Source: Lachnotalea sp041821265 (GTDB lineage: Bacteria > Bacillota > Clostridia > Lachnospirales > Lachnospiraceae). Taken from it: a stretch of DNA of 64,000 nt. The notes beneath the pieces are model-generated. The model did not search any database and was not told the origin of the DNA. It was given only the letters and a program-made list of their open reading frames with translations. The stretch spans positions 1 to 64,000 of the forward strand of contig JBGUEQ010000005.1 in the NCBI GenBank assembly GCA_041821265.1. The letters run 5' to 3'. Shown piece by piece: positions 1-10,058 of the stretch (position 1 is the first letter of the stretch; every line of letters starts with the position of its first letter). The position numbers and the translations under genes were made by a program.

Positions 1-85
1 CTGCTTGCAGACACTCTCGCGCCCGAGTGGATTGCGTAGCAATAAACTTCCTATCCACGAGGTGCGCATTTTGGCACTTAGTGCC
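1..85. repeat. Dispersed intergenic repeat, family 2, copy A (cut by window edge)
   Basis: Non-coding segment with the core CGAGTGGATTGCGTAGC followed by AATAAACTTCC. A closely similar block occurs near 9970-10045, including a TCTGCTTG..CAGACACT stem just before the core, and a more diverged one near 17236-17310. All copies are intergenic. The left end runs off the window, so its full length is unknown. Confidence 0.5.
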
Positions 86-133
86 TTTTTATATAATAGG
101 GAAGTTCGGAGAACTTTCCTATTATATAAAAAA
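86..133. terminator. Bidirectional Rho-independent terminator
   Basis: A 22-bp nearly perfect stem runs from TTTTTATATAATAGG to its complement, with a GGA loop. It has T-runs on one side and A-runs on the other, so it can work in both directions. It lies downstream of the ABC exporter operon read leftward. Confidence 0.8.
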
Positions 134-165
134 GAGACGTCCATATAGTTCTGTCGTCTCCTTTT
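134..165. terminator. Second small terminator hairpin
   Basis: GAGACG (134-139) pairs with CGTCTC (155-160). The stem is flanked by AAAAAA on the left and CTTTTT on the right, so it can also act in both directions. It sits in tandem with the larger hairpin to its left. Confidence 0.6.
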
Positions 166-226
166 TAGTGTTGTAATTAATTCGTATCTATGATAGTACT
201 GAATCATTACAAATAAGTTACATTAC

Positions 227-2041
227 TTATTGATATTTACCCGCTTGCTTTAAGAACATCTCAGCATATTTTCCTTTTAATTGTATTAGTTCTTGGTGTG
301 TCCCCTGTTCTATTATCTCCCCTTTTTCTAACATAAATATTCTATCGGCCATACAGGTTGTGGATAATCTATGAGAAATAAAGATTACCGTTTTGTCTTT
401 TGCAATTTCAAGCATATTTTGATTCAGATTATATTCACTAATAGGATCTAGCGCGCTAGAAGGTTCATCCATCGTAACATATTTAAATGGCTTAACAAAT
501 ACCCTCGCAATTGCCACCTTTTGGGACTCCCCACCCGATAAATTAGTTCCTTCTACATCGAATTCCTTGGTAAGCGGTGTATCAATTCCCATTTGTAATG
601 ATTTTAGCTTTTCATTAAATCCACTATGTACTAATGCATTGACTACCTGCACCTTTTCTTTTTCGCTTACAAAATCCATTGCAACATTTTCAGCAAGCGT
701 GGCTGCAAATATTTGAAAATCTTGAAACACCGCCCCAAAATTCTTTCTATAATCCGCGGTATCATACTCCTTAATATTAACATTTCCCATACTTATCGTA
801 CCTTCTGAAACATCATATAAACGCATCAAAAGCTTAATGAGCGTTGATTTTCCAGCTCCATTATAGCCTACAATCGCAATTTTTTCATATGGTTTAATTG
901 TCATGTTAATATTTTTAAGACTTGGGACTGTCTCTCCTGTATAAGTAAATGAAACATTTTCTAATTTTATTTCTTGAACTTCATCTTTCACTGCCTTACC
1001 CGTATGCTCTTCTATTTTAGGCGTATATGCTAAAAAGCTCTTGAATTTTTCAATATACATACTCGTTTCTGTGAATTTAGTCATAACATCAACCAGTTCA
1101 CGCATTCTTCTTGCAAAACGTTGTGTAGTATAAATGAGTGCTGCAAAATCACCTAGTGAAATAGTTTTACTCACAATGATTTTATAAGCCAAATATACCA
1201 TCATCGCAAATGACAAAAGAAATTCTTGAGATATTCCTGATAAAATCCCTATTCCTGCAAGCTTCTTGCCTCCATCATGGTATATTTTTTGCATTTGATT
1301 CGTAGCACGATTGAATCTAGCATATAAAATCTTATGTACAGAAGATAATCTAATTTCTTTTGCATAATCTTTTAGATAAAAAATTCTTTGACTATAATCT
1401 CTTTCTCGCTCAATTGGTTTTGCCTGCACATCTAGTTCATATTTCTTCTTTACTATAATGGAATTAAAAATAAGTCTTAGGATTACTGCTGCTATTGCAA
1501 AAACAAGAAGTGCTGGGTCTAACACGACCATTACTCCACCCATAAATAGTAATTCCGATGTTTTCGCAGTAAAATTCATAAACGCCCATAAGACCTCATA
1601 AATTTTATTATCTGCTTGTGAAGCTGCCCATACAAAGTCGGTATAAAATTTAGGTGTTTCATAATATTCCAAATCCATTTTGGAGGCCTTTTCAAAAAGC
1701 TCTTCTCGAAGTTTTTCTTTCATGGTTACATTTGCTACTGGTTCCAAATATTCTACCACATAACTACCTACTACATTTCGCACTATGGTTGTCATAGATA
1801 CAAATACTAGAAAAGTCATGATTTGGCTAAAACTTTTCCCACTTTCCAGTGCATCAAATATAAATTTCAAAGATATTGAGCCTGTTATCACCCACACAAG
1901 TGAAACCAATATAGTAAAGCCTGTATAGCTGTAAAAATAAAATGGTACAAACTTTACGAAGTATTTTAAAATAAACACATTGTTACTCCATACCTTTTTT
2001 ATAGAGAGGCGTTCTTTTTTCTTGTTTCGTTTCATGCCCAT
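227..2041 (-). CDS. ABC exporter half-transporter (membrane plus ATPase), first of a pair
   Basis: 604-aa fused exporter subunit. Hydrophobic segments fill the first 320 residues, followed by a nucleotide-binding domain: Walker A GYNGAGKST near 392, Q-loop FQDFQIFA, signature LSGGESQ near 500, Walker B TMDEPSSALDP near 521 and switch SHRLS near 553. All ATPase motifs are intact. The gene overlaps the upstream half-transporter by 10 nt, so they are translationally coupled and probably form a heterodimer. They end the rhamnogalacturonan operon, which is odd because they are exporters rather than importers. The substrate cannot be told from sequence: drug, peptide or lipid are all possible. The start may be residue 3 rather than residue 1. 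Confidence 0.9.
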   Translation of the reverse strand: MGMKRNKKKERLSIKKVWSNNVFILKYFVKFVPFYFYSYTGFTILVSLVWVITGSISLKFIFDALESGKSFSQIMTFLVFVSMTTIVRNVVGSYVVEYLEPVANVTMKEKLREELFEKASKMDLEYYETPKFYTDFVWAASQADNKIYEVLWAFMNFTAKTSELLFMGGVMVVLDPALLVFAIAAVILRLIFNSIIVKKKYELDVQAKPIERERDYSQRIFYLKDYAKEIRLSSVHKILYARFNRATNQMQKIYHDGGKKLAGIGILSGISQEFLLSFAMMVYLAYKIIVSKTISLGDFAALIYTTQRFARRMRELVDVMTKFTETSMYIEKFKSFLAYTPKIEEHTGKAVKDEVQEIKLENVSFTYTGETVPSLKNINMTIKPYEKIAIVGYNGAGKSTLIKLLMRLYDVSEGTISMGNVNIKEYDTADYRKNFGAVFQDFQIFAATLAENVAMDFVSEKEKVQVVNALVHSGFNEKLKSLQMGIDTPLTKEFDVEGTNLSGGESQKVAIARVFVKPFKYVTMDEPSSALDPISEYNLNQNMLEIAKDKTVIFISHRLSTTCMADRIFMLEKGEIIEQGTHQELIQLKGKYAEMFLKQAGKYQ

Positions 2042-3831
2042 AAAACACCCTCCTCTCTATATTTTTCTGCCTGTTTGCTAAACATTTCAGCATATTTACC
2101 ATTTTGGTTCATAAGCTCTTGATGACTTCCCTGTTCGATGATTTCTCCATTTTCCATCATATATACTACATCCGCTAGCGTTGCACTCGATAATCGATGT
2201 GATACAAATATGACCGTTTTTCCTTCACACGCTTGCATCATATTTTCGAATATTTCATATTCACTAATTGGATCAAGTGCACTAGATGGCTCATCTAGAA
2301 TGGCAATCGAACAGTTTTTCGCAAACACTCTGGCAATTGCCAGTTTTTGAAATTCTCCTCCTGACATTGATATTCCATCATCGTCAAATTCCTTTGTAAG
2401 TATACTGTTCATCTTATTTGGAAAATTATCAATTTTACTATATAAACCACTTGCTTTCAAGGCTTCTATCGCTCTTTTTTCATCCGCTTCACTTGTTCTT
2501 TCCGCTAATAATACATTCTCTGTTACGGTAGCTGCAAATATTTTAAAGTCCTGAAATATGGTTGCAAATATTGCTCGATAACTGCTTAAACAGTAGTCTT
2601 TAATATTTACATCATCTACCTTAATCTCACCTTCACTCACATCATATAAACGCATTAACAACTTAACTAGTGTTGATTTCCCTGCTCCATTATGACCTAC
2701 TAATGCAATCTTTTTGCCAGCCGAAATATTCATATTAATATGATTTAACGTTGCCGTCTTGGCACCTTCATAGGTAAATGATACGTTGCAGAGACTGATG
2801 TTATTTCCCATATCTTTTGGCCTTTGTCCCTCAAGATTATCAACCATCTTAGGCTTATACTCAATAAATTCTCTAAAGTTATCAATAAACGCTCCGTTTT
2901 CACTAAAGCGTGCGCTTTCCCATGCAAGGCCTAAAAGGGAATCATTCAAACTATTTGCCGCATTAATTACCGTTGTCAATACACCTAGCGAATACGTATG
3001 GAGGGTGAGATATCTATAAATTATAATTCCTTGTACCACTAAAAACACTCCCAACCCTGCTACCAAGGCGTTGATAAGTCTATAAATTCCTGCTGTTTTT
3101 CCGTATTTTTTTGTTTTTACTCTCATATCTTCTGCCGCTACATGAAAGTTTTTAAGTACTGGATGAAAAATATCACTTAATCTCATATCCTTTGCAAAAT
3201 CTTGTAAATAGACTACTCTTTTCACATAGTCCATTTTTCTTCGTTCTCCTACACATGATTTATAACGTTCATACTTTGCGCCTACATAATGTCGATTAAC
3301 ATAATTGACAACGATGAGCGATAGAATAAGAATTGGCAAAATAATAGGTTCATAAATTAACACCGCTACCGTATAGGAAATTGTTGATATGATAATATAA
3401 AATAAAGATGACATGTTTTCTAAAATACTATTTCCTCGATCCAGTATCTCCTCATTTGCTTTTGTGTAATTATCATAAAATTCAGGATTTTCATAACAAG
3501 ACAAATCCACATTTAATGCTTGATTGTATATCATATCCATTAATTTTGATTGAATTAAAACATTTGTTTCTGGAACTACTACATTTTTTAAATATGCATT
3601 AATTCCTCGTGATATGGAATTTGCCACAAAATATAAGAAAATATAAAATATTACCGTTTTAAAACCTACACTTTCTTGCATACATTCAATAATAAATCGC
3701 AAGAAAAACAATGTATATAAAATTTCTATCGACACTCCAATTAATACATCTGCCAACTCCCAAATTAGCCTTTTGGGACTTGCAGACCACATTAATTTCA
3801 ACATATAAAAATTATTTTTTATCCGCTTCAA
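2032..3831 (-). CDS. ABC exporter half-transporter (membrane plus ATPase), second of a pair
   Basis: 599-aa exporter subunit with the same architecture as the gene at 227-2041: about six membrane segments, then an ATPase domain. Visible motifs are Walker A GHNGAGKST near 378, Q-loop FQDFKIFA, signature MSGGEFQ near 488, Walker B ILDEPSSALDP near 507 and SHRLS near 542. The signature starts with Met instead of Leu, a mild change. It lies 40 nt after the YetA-like lyase in the same direction and overlaps the next gene by 10 nt. It is probably co-transcribed with the pectin genes and pairs with its neighbour. Substrate unknown. Confidence 0.9.
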   Translation of the reverse strand: MKRIKNNFYMLKLMWSASPKRLIWELADVLIGVSIEILYTLFFLRFIIECMQESVGFKTVIFYIFLYFVANSISRGINAYLKNVVVPETNVLIQSKLMDMIYNQALNVDLSCYENPEFYDNYTKANEEILDRGNSILENMSSLFYIIISTISYTVAVLIYEPIILPILILSLIVVNYVNRHYVGAKYERYKSCVGERRKMDYVKRVVYLQDFAKDMRLSDIFHPVLKNFHVAAEDMRVKTKKYGKTAGIYRLINALVAGLGVFLVVQGIIIYRYLTLHTYSLGVLTTVINAANSLNDSLLGLAWESARFSENGAFIDNFREFIEYKPKMVDNLEGQRPKDMGNNISLCNVSFTYEGAKTATLNHINMNISAGKKIALVGHNGAGKSTLVKLLMRLYDVSEGEIKVDDVNIKDYCLSSYRAIFATIFQDFKIFAATVTENVLLAERTSEADEKRAIEALKASGLYSKIDNFPNKMNSILTKEFDDDGISMSGGEFQKLAIARVFAKNCSIAILDEPSSALDPISEYEIFENMMQACEGKTVIFVSHRLSSATLADVVYMMENGEIIEQGSHQELMNQNGKYAEMFSKQAEKYREEGVLWA

Positions 3832-3871
3832 AGTTTCCCCTACCCCTCTAGTAATTTACGTTGTAATTTTA

Positions 3872-6484
3872 TTAGTCGATTTTATCTGGCAAAAATTCTT
3901 TTATAAGCTCTAATGCTACAATAATATTTAAACACCATTGTGATGTATAATTAGTACTAATCCATGATATTTCCTGCATATTTTCATTATTCACATAATC
4001 AGAAACTTTGATTGGTTCAAACCCATTTTTATCACCAATCGTCCACATAATATCAAAAAGTGAGTTCCATACTTTTTGGGCAAGCTTTTTGTCCTTATAA
4101 TAGAAAGCTCCAAATGCTGCCATGGAAGCCGCCATATAGCCATGATCAAATTCCCTATCCCCAATTGTATGATTACTTTTCTTTTGCCTTTCTTCTGGGG
4201 TATCAAAATAGAACACTCCAAAATCGGCAATCATTTTAGTCCACTCTTCATCATCAATGATATCTGCAAGCTCCGTCCAAATTTGCGCTGCTCCCATGCA
4301 AAGTGCTAAATGAGATCCTCCCGTTGCAAATTCACCAATATATCTTAAATGCCCACTTTCTGGATCATACTCATAATCGGAACCCGATGCTAATTTCATC
4401 GGTGCCTGTTTCAAGTCCTCTATTCCTGTAAGTATTTTATTCTTATAATATTCATCTTGGTTGTGTTCCCATTGTGTCATCCAGTTTGCAACATAACTTG
4501 ACCAATCTGGCCCTGAACGTGCATGGGTTGGGTAAACCATTTTATCCTTATCATAGAAGAATCTCAATGGATCAATTGTAAGAGATGATAAATCACCATC
4601 TTTTACATCTTCAAAAATATCCTCCATTCTATGATCACCCGTAAGATAGTAAAATACCCTATGATGTCCAGCCATAGCAATTCTAGGCTCCTTACAAGAA
4701 CAACCCCAGTGAATCACATTATGTCTGGAGCCAATCCCCTTGAAATCTCCCAAGTGGTATACGTCTACTTCGGAGCAGTGTCTAGCCATTGCCTCAGCTA
4801 ATGTGTATATGTCTTCTCTCCCTGTCCTAAGAAAGGCGTACCACAACCAATAAGTCGGAACTAACTCCGTATTTTGCCATGCATATCCACCCATATCATA
4901 TCGCCAGCAATGTCTTGCTTTATCATAAGTATGCATAAAATCTCCATAATTATAAAGACCATACCAGCCCCTTGCCTTTACTTCATTTTTATAGAATTCT
5001 ATTGCCAAATTCATCTGATTTTCTAACCATTGTTCTACTTTACTTTCATAGGATGGGAGACTCCAAATACCAAAGGCTTTCTTATCATGATAATACTTTG
5101 GTTTAGCAACAAGCACTGCTGGTTTATGAATCATTTCTGACAATTGTTCTAATTCTTCATCTGCTACTATTTTTCCAATGTATCCTTTGAATATAATTTC
5201 ATTGGTATTAGCAATTCCATAAGGCGTTGCACCAACTTCATCAAAGCCTTCATAATAGGCGCTTGCATGTCCTAATGTGTCGTAATGTCGATAGTCCATC
5301 GCTTCTACTTCTGGGGACCATATCCACGCTGTTACTTTGCATGTATCCTGTTCTACATCATCCACCCAGAGTGAAGAGGGATACTTTTCCCAGAAATTTC
5401 TCATTCCAATCGCAATTCCACCGTTTTCACCTGCTACATAGGCAACGCCTTTTGCCTTCTCACCCTCTACACTGTGAATATAACAACACTCTTTCTTGCC
5501 TGTACGCTTCTTAATCAAGTAATGGTTTGCATGTTCCTGAAGCATATGGTAGTTACTCCATATTGTCATATCATCAATTGCTTCAAATACTGTTTTATCA
5601 GTTTCACGATTCAATTCTAGAAATTCTCCCGCTAATTGAGCCTTATAGATTGATTCCTCTACAGGTGGTCTCCAGCTAAGAAGTAACTGCATTGCCTCAT
5701 GAAATACTCCATTATCACCAAGCATCTTGACATGTCGGTTGTACATAGCGCCTTCTATTGGGCATTCAAAACTAATTCCAAGTCCTTTTAAAAAATCCTT
5801 TTGAGGATCACCATCATACAAAAAGGTATGTGTAATATGTATTTCATCTTTGTTTAAGTACATCGTAAAACGTACAATAAACGGTAAAACCTCTCTTTTT
5901 GTACTTTCATTCCTATGAATACCAGTTACTTTGATAACTATTTTTAAAGCTCCTTGTTCTTCTATAATTGCATCTTGAATTTTAGTTTGATAAGAAATTT
6001 CGCGTTTAACTAGACAATTATCTTCTTGGACTCTTTCTTCTAAAATACATATCAGTTGTCCATTTAATGCAGTATTTCTTCCTTTTACAATTATGTCTTC
6101 GACTAAGTTGCTTCCTTTTTTCTGGAATGAAGCTTTCATTTCACCTGTATCAATCACAATTTTTTGTTCATCTTCGCTTATCTGAATCGAATCTGAAGCA
6201 CTCATCTTGTCATTACTTATTTTAGCTTTACTTGTTTCATCATTATATGCTTCAACTTCAATCGTTTTTACATCTTTTTTAATATCTGCACAGTGAGCCG
6301 CCCACTTAACTGAACCATCTGGCCAATACGCAGTAACTCTGGTCTGTAAGGATGAAACTTCTCCCTCCACATTAAGGTTAAATGTATCACTCGTTGACAC
6401 TTTGCCTTTGTCCCACATTGTACCAAAGTTTACATATCCATAATCCATTCTATTTTCCAAAAAATGTAAGTTAACCTTCTCCAT
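3872..6484 (-). CDS. YetA/PcRGLX-like exo-rhamnogalacturonan lyase (PL26 type)
   Basis: 870-aa protein that resembles the PcRGLX/YetA family, in which a fungal member is an exo-acting rhamnogalacturonan lyase. The N-terminal half is beta-rich (for example TRVTAYWPDGSVKWAAH near 50). The C-terminal half looks like an alpha/alpha toroid with a conserved aromatic and His-rich stretch around residues 540-600 (WRYDMGGYAWQNTELVP, HNVIHWGC). There is no signal peptide, so it should act in the cytoplasm on imported oligosaccharides. It lies 113 nt downstream of the deacetylase. The family call comes from sequence recognition; the activity is inferred from the neighbours. Confidence 0.75.
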   Translation of the reverse strand: MEKVNLHFLENRMDYGYVNFGTMWDKGKVSTSDTFNLNVEGEVSSLQTRVTAYWPDGSVKWAAHCADIKKDVKTIEVEAYNDETSKAKISNDKMSASDSIQISEDEQKIVIDTGEMKASFQKKGSNLVEDIIVKGRNTALNGQLICILEERVQEDNCLVKREISYQTKIQDAIIEEQGALKIVIKVTGIHRNESTKREVLPFIVRFTMYLNKDEIHITHTFLYDGDPQKDFLKGLGISFECPIEGAMYNRHVKMLGDNGVFHEAMQLLLSWRPPVEESIYKAQLAGEFLELNRETDKTVFEAIDDMTIWSNYHMLQEHANHYLIKKRTGKKECCYIHSVEGEKAKGVAYVAGENGGIAIGMRNFWEKYPSSLWVDDVEQDTCKVTAWIWSPEVEAMDYRHYDTLGHASAYYEGFDEVGATPYGIANTNEIIFKGYIGKIVADEELEQLSEMIHKPAVLVAKPKYYHDKKAFGIWSLPSYESKVEQWLENQMNLAIEFYKNEVKARGWYGLYNYGDFMHTYDKARHCWRYDMGGYAWQNTELVPTYWLWYAFLRTGREDIYTLAEAMARHCSEVDVYHLGDFKGIGSRHNVIHWGCSCKEPRIAMAGHHRVFYYLTGDHRMEDIFEDVKDGDLSSLTIDPLRFFYDKDKMVYPTHARSGPDWSSYVANWMTQWEHNQDEYYKNKILTGIEDLKQAPMKLASGSDYEYDPESGHLRYIGEFATGGSHLALCMGAAQIWTELADIIDDEEWTKMIADFGVFYFDTPEERQKKSNHTIGDREFDHGYMAASMAAFGAFYYKDKKLAQKVWNSLFDIMWTIGDKNGFEPIKVSDYVNNENMQEISWISTNYTSQWCLNIIVALELIKEFLPDKID

Positions 6485-6597
6485 TTAATCCTCCATGGTG
6501 CGTTTCTCGCACACTTCTTCGTAACTATATCAAAACAGCGAAATTGGATTCAACTCCATTTTCGCCATTTCTATATTCTTTTGCTTCCACTCTAAAA

Positions 6598-7407
6598 TTA
6601 TAAATCTATCTGCTTACCACCTGGAATCTCTATCAATTTCTCATCTACACTAATCCAAACTGACATGGCAGAAGGATTAAACACAAAGCTTGCATCTGCC
6701 GCATACTGTAACCGACTTACAGCCTCCATATAATCATAGATCTGGATGTTGGTAGCATACCAAATATCATCTCTATTTCCTACTAATTTACAAAACTCCT
6801 CCATTACTTCCCAGTTATCCTTGTCAGTAAATTCATAACTATGCCCCCATACATACATCATGTATAAGTACTGTTTCTTAAACAAATCAACAAACTGCTT
6901 ACCTAATTCTAATAAATTATGATTATGATGACAGGTCGCCTTCCATTCCATATAATTGTTTGGCATAGCAAAGTTATCAGAGTTTCCTACTACTCTTGCA
7001 TATTTAATTCCAAGTTCTGGTAATAAGTCTTGAATTTGCTTGGTATAAGAGCCATTTGGATATGCCATTCCTCTTACTGGATATCCCACTAACTTCTCTA
7101 GTGCTTTTCTATCTTCCATAACCTGTGCTACAACTTGCCCCATTGGACATCTCTCAATCGTAGGATGGGTATAGGTATGACTTGCCACTTCATGTCCTTG
7201 ATATAATTCTTTATATTCTTGATATGGAACCATCTCGTCCCAATTCAAACCCCCGTTGATATTAAAAGTACCTTTTATTCCATTCTCATTGAAAATAGAA
7301 ACTAACCTTCTGTCCTCTACTCTACCATCATCATAACTCATGGTAAGCACTTTATGTTTTCCCTCTGGAAAACAGGTATAAATGTTTCTTAATAATTTAC
7401 TCATCAT
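6598..7407 (-). CDS. Polysaccharide deacetylase family protein (NodB/CE4-like)
   Basis: 269-aa single-domain protein. Motif 1 is TMSYDDGR (Asp26, Asp27; the usual form is TFDDG). Motif 2 is SHTYTHP, giving metal ligands His77 and His81, and RGMAYPNGSY looks like motif 3. The metal triad Asp-His-His is therefore present. No signal peptide or anchor is seen, so an intracellular role is likely. It lies between two rhamnogalacturonan lyase genes, 9 nt after the PL11 gene, which suggests it removes acetyl groups from imported rhamnogalacturonan oligomers. The motif is diverged from peptidoglycan and chitin deacetylases, so the substrate is not certain. The start is ATG with AGGAGG 5 nt (or 8 nt for Met2) upstream. 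Confidence 0.8.
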   Translation of the reverse strand: MMSKLLRNIYTCFPEGKHKVLTMSYDDGRVEDRRLVSIFNENGIKGTFNINGGLNWDEMVPYQEYKELYQGHEVASHTYTHPTIERCPMGQVVAQVMEDRKALEKLVGYPVRGMAYPNGSYTKQIQDLLPELGIKYARVVGNSDNFAMPNNYMEWKATCHHNHNLLELGKQFVDLFKKQYLYMMYVWGHSYEFTDKDNWEVMEEFCKLVGNRDDIWYATNIQIYDYMEAVSRLQYAADASFVFNPSAMSVWISVDEKLIEIPGGKQIDL

Positions 7408-7416
7408 CTAATCCTC

Positions 7417-9846
7417 CTATTTTATCAATTGTGGAAGTACATATTCCCACTCCATATCCGAAGCATAATAAAATTTGGTGTATCCTGGTTGATTATAACA
7501 ATTATTCTGCCAAGCAACACTGGTTCTGTACTGCATATCATGCATTAACGTAAATAATTTGTGCTTTGTGATTTCTGTATTGGTATAAATTCGAATTGCA
7601 CTGTTATCTGCCTTGCGAATCAAAAGCTCTTCTCTAAAATCTCCAAATACATCCGCGATCAAACAAGGATTTCCTTTCGTTCCATTATTGGTTGCCATAT
7701 TCTCTGGCATTAACATAACACCATGTGTATTATCATTAATCACACCACTATGATTACCAAATAGATCTGCACCATCGAGCACCTGTGTTGACATATCTGC
7801 TGCCCATCGAATGCATTGGTTGGTACCTAGTAACTTATCCTCTAGCTTTTCTCCATTACAAGAACGAACATCTTTCACCCATACCTGCAGTCCTCTTACA
7901 TTGGGATTAACATCACCTATCATACAACGTCCCAAATCTTCCTCCGCATATTCTCCAAATATCGCTTCCCCAGTCTCCGCATCTCTTAATGCAAAACCAT
8001 ACGGTGCCTGCTCTGCTCCTTCAAATACATTGAAGATCTCAAGACCTGGCTTATCTGGGTCAATATTTGCTACCTGCATGGCATCTCCATGTCCAAACTT
8101 CGCATACGTTCCATCTGGTAAATTTCCATAGCTGCTATATAAAATACTTCCATCATGATCAATCACCGCCGCTCCATAAATAATTTCTTGGAACCCGTCT
8201 CCATCCACGTCTGCCGTTGATAAGCTGTGATTTCCTTGTCCTGCAAGTATTCCATATTGTTCATCCGAGCCTTTTCGTATATGCGCATTGTCATTAAATG
8301 GATTTTCCATAGGAACAAAGCCTGAATCAATGCTAAAATATTCTTCAAACTTTCGTTCAAAGAAGCTATAGGCAACTACGGTAGCTCTTGTGTAATATCC
8401 TCTACAAATAATCAAGTAAGGTCTTTCCCCATCTAAGTATGCAACTCCTGACAAGAATCTGTCAACCCTATTACATGGTTCAATTCTTGGCATAGAATAA
8501 TCACCCCACATAAGCCCATCATCCACTCGATCATACTTAAATGGTATCGTTTCTATTTCTTTTCCATCTCCCGCAAACATAGTTAAATATTCAGGACCTT
8601 TATAGACAAATCCTTCAAACTTCTCTAATTCATTCTTCGGACTTCTCATTTTTGCATACTCATAAATGAAATAATCAACTAATGATTTCGCATCTTCTTC
8701 CTTTAGCGGATAAGAATATTTTTTATCTATACCAAAACATTCCTCTAAAGTACTCGGCCATTGGCCATTTACTACTTCTGTATGCTTATCCCATTCCTTG
8801 AACAGTTCAACCAAATGATTATAGTAGTCATCAGAATTGCAAACATAATTATCCGAATGGAAAAATCCTTTCATCAAATCGCTTTTGGGCATAGTAATAT
8901 ATGTTTCACTCTTAATAGAACCATCTGCATGATACGTAATCATTTTTGTTCCAGGTGCAGTCTTTACTGCCATCTCAGCTTTACCATCATTATCGAAATC
9001 ATACACCATAAATTGAGTGTAATGTGCTCCTGCACGTATATTAACTCCCATATCAAGTCGCCACACTATCGTTCCATCCAGCTTATAGCAGTCCACGTAA
9101 CAATTTCCTGTATAACCTTTAATCGATACGTCATGTGAGTTCGTTGGATCCCACTTTACTATGTATTCATATTCGCCATCACCATCAACATCACCCACAC
9201 TCATGTCGTTTGCATTATAGCTAAATAACTCACCACCTGGAGTGTTACCTCCTTCAGGTATATGCATTGGAATATCTATATAATTATCATTAGAACTAAA
9301 ACATTTCACTTCCTTTGATTTATTTTCTTCCTTTTCATTGATTCTTGCTGCTACTTGATAAGAATCCTGTTCACTTCCATCTTTGTCTAAATAATTAGTA
9401 CTTTCTGTAACAATCGAAAGCATGGTTTTGTTTTTATAAACAACAAAATCTGCCCCTGTTAATCCCATTTTTGTATAACCCTTCACTTCATCTATCATTA
9501 ATCTCCAGCTTAAGAATACTCCTGTTTTGGTTTTCACCGCAATTAGCCCTCTGGATAATTTTTCTCTTTGTTCCTTAAATACTTTTTTACAGTTTGTTTT
9601 TAATACATCTGACATTTCATTCTCTACGCCATTAACTACAGCCGCTATTTTAAAGAAATGCGGAACATGTGTGCTTTTATCTAATTTGTATTCTGTATCG
9701 GTTGTTTCTGCAACACATTTATATTTCATTGTTGGTATATTCTTATCTGCCCAATATACTTTATAACTTTGTGCATCCTTATTATCTTCCCAACTTATAC
9801 TCACATAGGAATCTTCTAACGTTTTAACTTTTAAATTGCTTATCAT
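7417..9846 (-). CDS. Rhamnogalacturonan lyase, PL11 (YesW/YesX-like), with N-terminal Fn3-like domains
   Basis: 809-aa enzyme. Residues 1 to about 190 look like fibronectin-III beta-sandwiches. The rest matches the PL11 beta-propeller, with Ca-binding-type repeats DVDGDGEYEYIVKWDPTN, DFDNDGKAEMAVKTAPGT and ADVDGDGFQEIIYGAA, and the family block NIRAGAHYTQFMVYD. It cleaves the rhamnosyl-galacturonic bond of rhamnogalacturonan I by beta-elimination. No signal peptide is visible, so it is more like intracellular YesX than secreted YesW. It follows the solute-binding gene after a 212-nt gap that holds a stem-loop and a dispersed repeat. Confidence 0.9.
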   Translation of the reverse strand: MISNLKVKTLEDSYVSISWEDNKDAQSYKVYWADKNIPTMKYKCVAETTDTEYKLDKSTHVPHFFKIAAVVNGVENEMSDVLKTNCKKVFKEQREKLSRGLIAVKTKTGVFLSWRLMIDEVKGYTKMGLTGADFVVYKNKTMLSIVTESTNYLDKDGSEQDSYQVAARINEKEENKSKEVKCFSSNDNYIDIPMHIPEGGNTPGGELFSYNANDMSVGDVDGDGEYEYIVKWDPTNSHDVSIKGYTGNCYVDCYKLDGTIVWRLDMGVNIRAGAHYTQFMVYDFDNDGKAEMAVKTAPGTKMITYHADGSIKSETYITMPKSDLMKGFFHSDNYVCNSDDYYNHLVELFKEWDKHTEVVNGQWPSTLEECFGIDKKYSYPLKEEDAKSLVDYFIYEYAKMRSPKNELEKFEGFVYKGPEYLTMFAGDGKEIETIPFKYDRVDDGLMWGDYSMPRIEPCNRVDRFLSGVAYLDGERPYLIICRGYYTRATVVAYSFFERKFEEYFSIDSGFVPMENPFNDNAHIRKGSDEQYGILAGQGNHSLSTADVDGDGFQEIIYGAAVIDHDGSILYSSYGNLPDGTYAKFGHGDAMQVANIDPDKPGLEIFNVFEGAEQAPYGFALRDAETGEAIFGEYAEEDLGRCMIGDVNPNVRGLQVWVKDVRSCNGEKLEDKLLGTNQCIRWAADMSTQVLDGADLFGNHSGVINDNTHGVMLMPENMATNNGTKGNPCLIADVFGDFREELLIRKADNSAIRIYTNTEITKHKLFTLMHDMQYRTSVAWQNNCYNQPGYTKFYYASDMEWEYVLPQLIK

Positions 9847-9917
9847 TATACTTCCTCCACTTATTTAACCAACGATAAATTGTAACTATTTATCTATTAC
9901 TGTCAAATTCTTTAACA

Positions 9918-9947
9918 GTAAAGGGCTGTCCTTGGACACCCCTTTAC
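9918..9947 (-). terminator. Stem-loop after the solute-binding protein gene
   Basis: A 14-bp stem with one mismatch (GTAAAGGGCTGTCC pairing with GGACACCCCTTTAC) and a 2-nt loop, with no T-run after it on the minus strand. It lies between the binding-protein gene and the lyase gene. It fits a partial terminator or an mRNA-stabilising stem that keeps binding-protein transcript levels above those of downstream enzymes. Confidence 0.6.
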
Positions 9948-9969
9948 CCGTTATATTTTACTAATAAAA

Positions 9970-10045
9970 TGTCTGCTTGTCAGACACTTCGCGCCCGAGT
10001 GGATTACATAGTAATAAACTTTCTCTCTATTTAATCAAAGGCACT
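9970..10045. repeat. Dispersed intergenic repeat, family 2, copy B
   Basis: Contains TCGCGCCCGAGTGGATT, then TAGTAATAAACTTTC. This is the same block as at positions 15-52 with a few changes, preceded by the same TCTGCTTG..CAGACACT small stem. It is non-coding and lies immediately downstream of the solute-binding gene. Confidence 0.5.
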
Positions 10046-10058
10046 TGTTATTCTATTA

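Noticed and set aside
33..43. TGCGTAGCAAT in repeat family 2 equals 11 bp of the dacF attachment site
   Set aside because: Only the core matches; the flanking arms do not follow attB or attP symmetry. Likely chance, though it could be tested as a secondary site.
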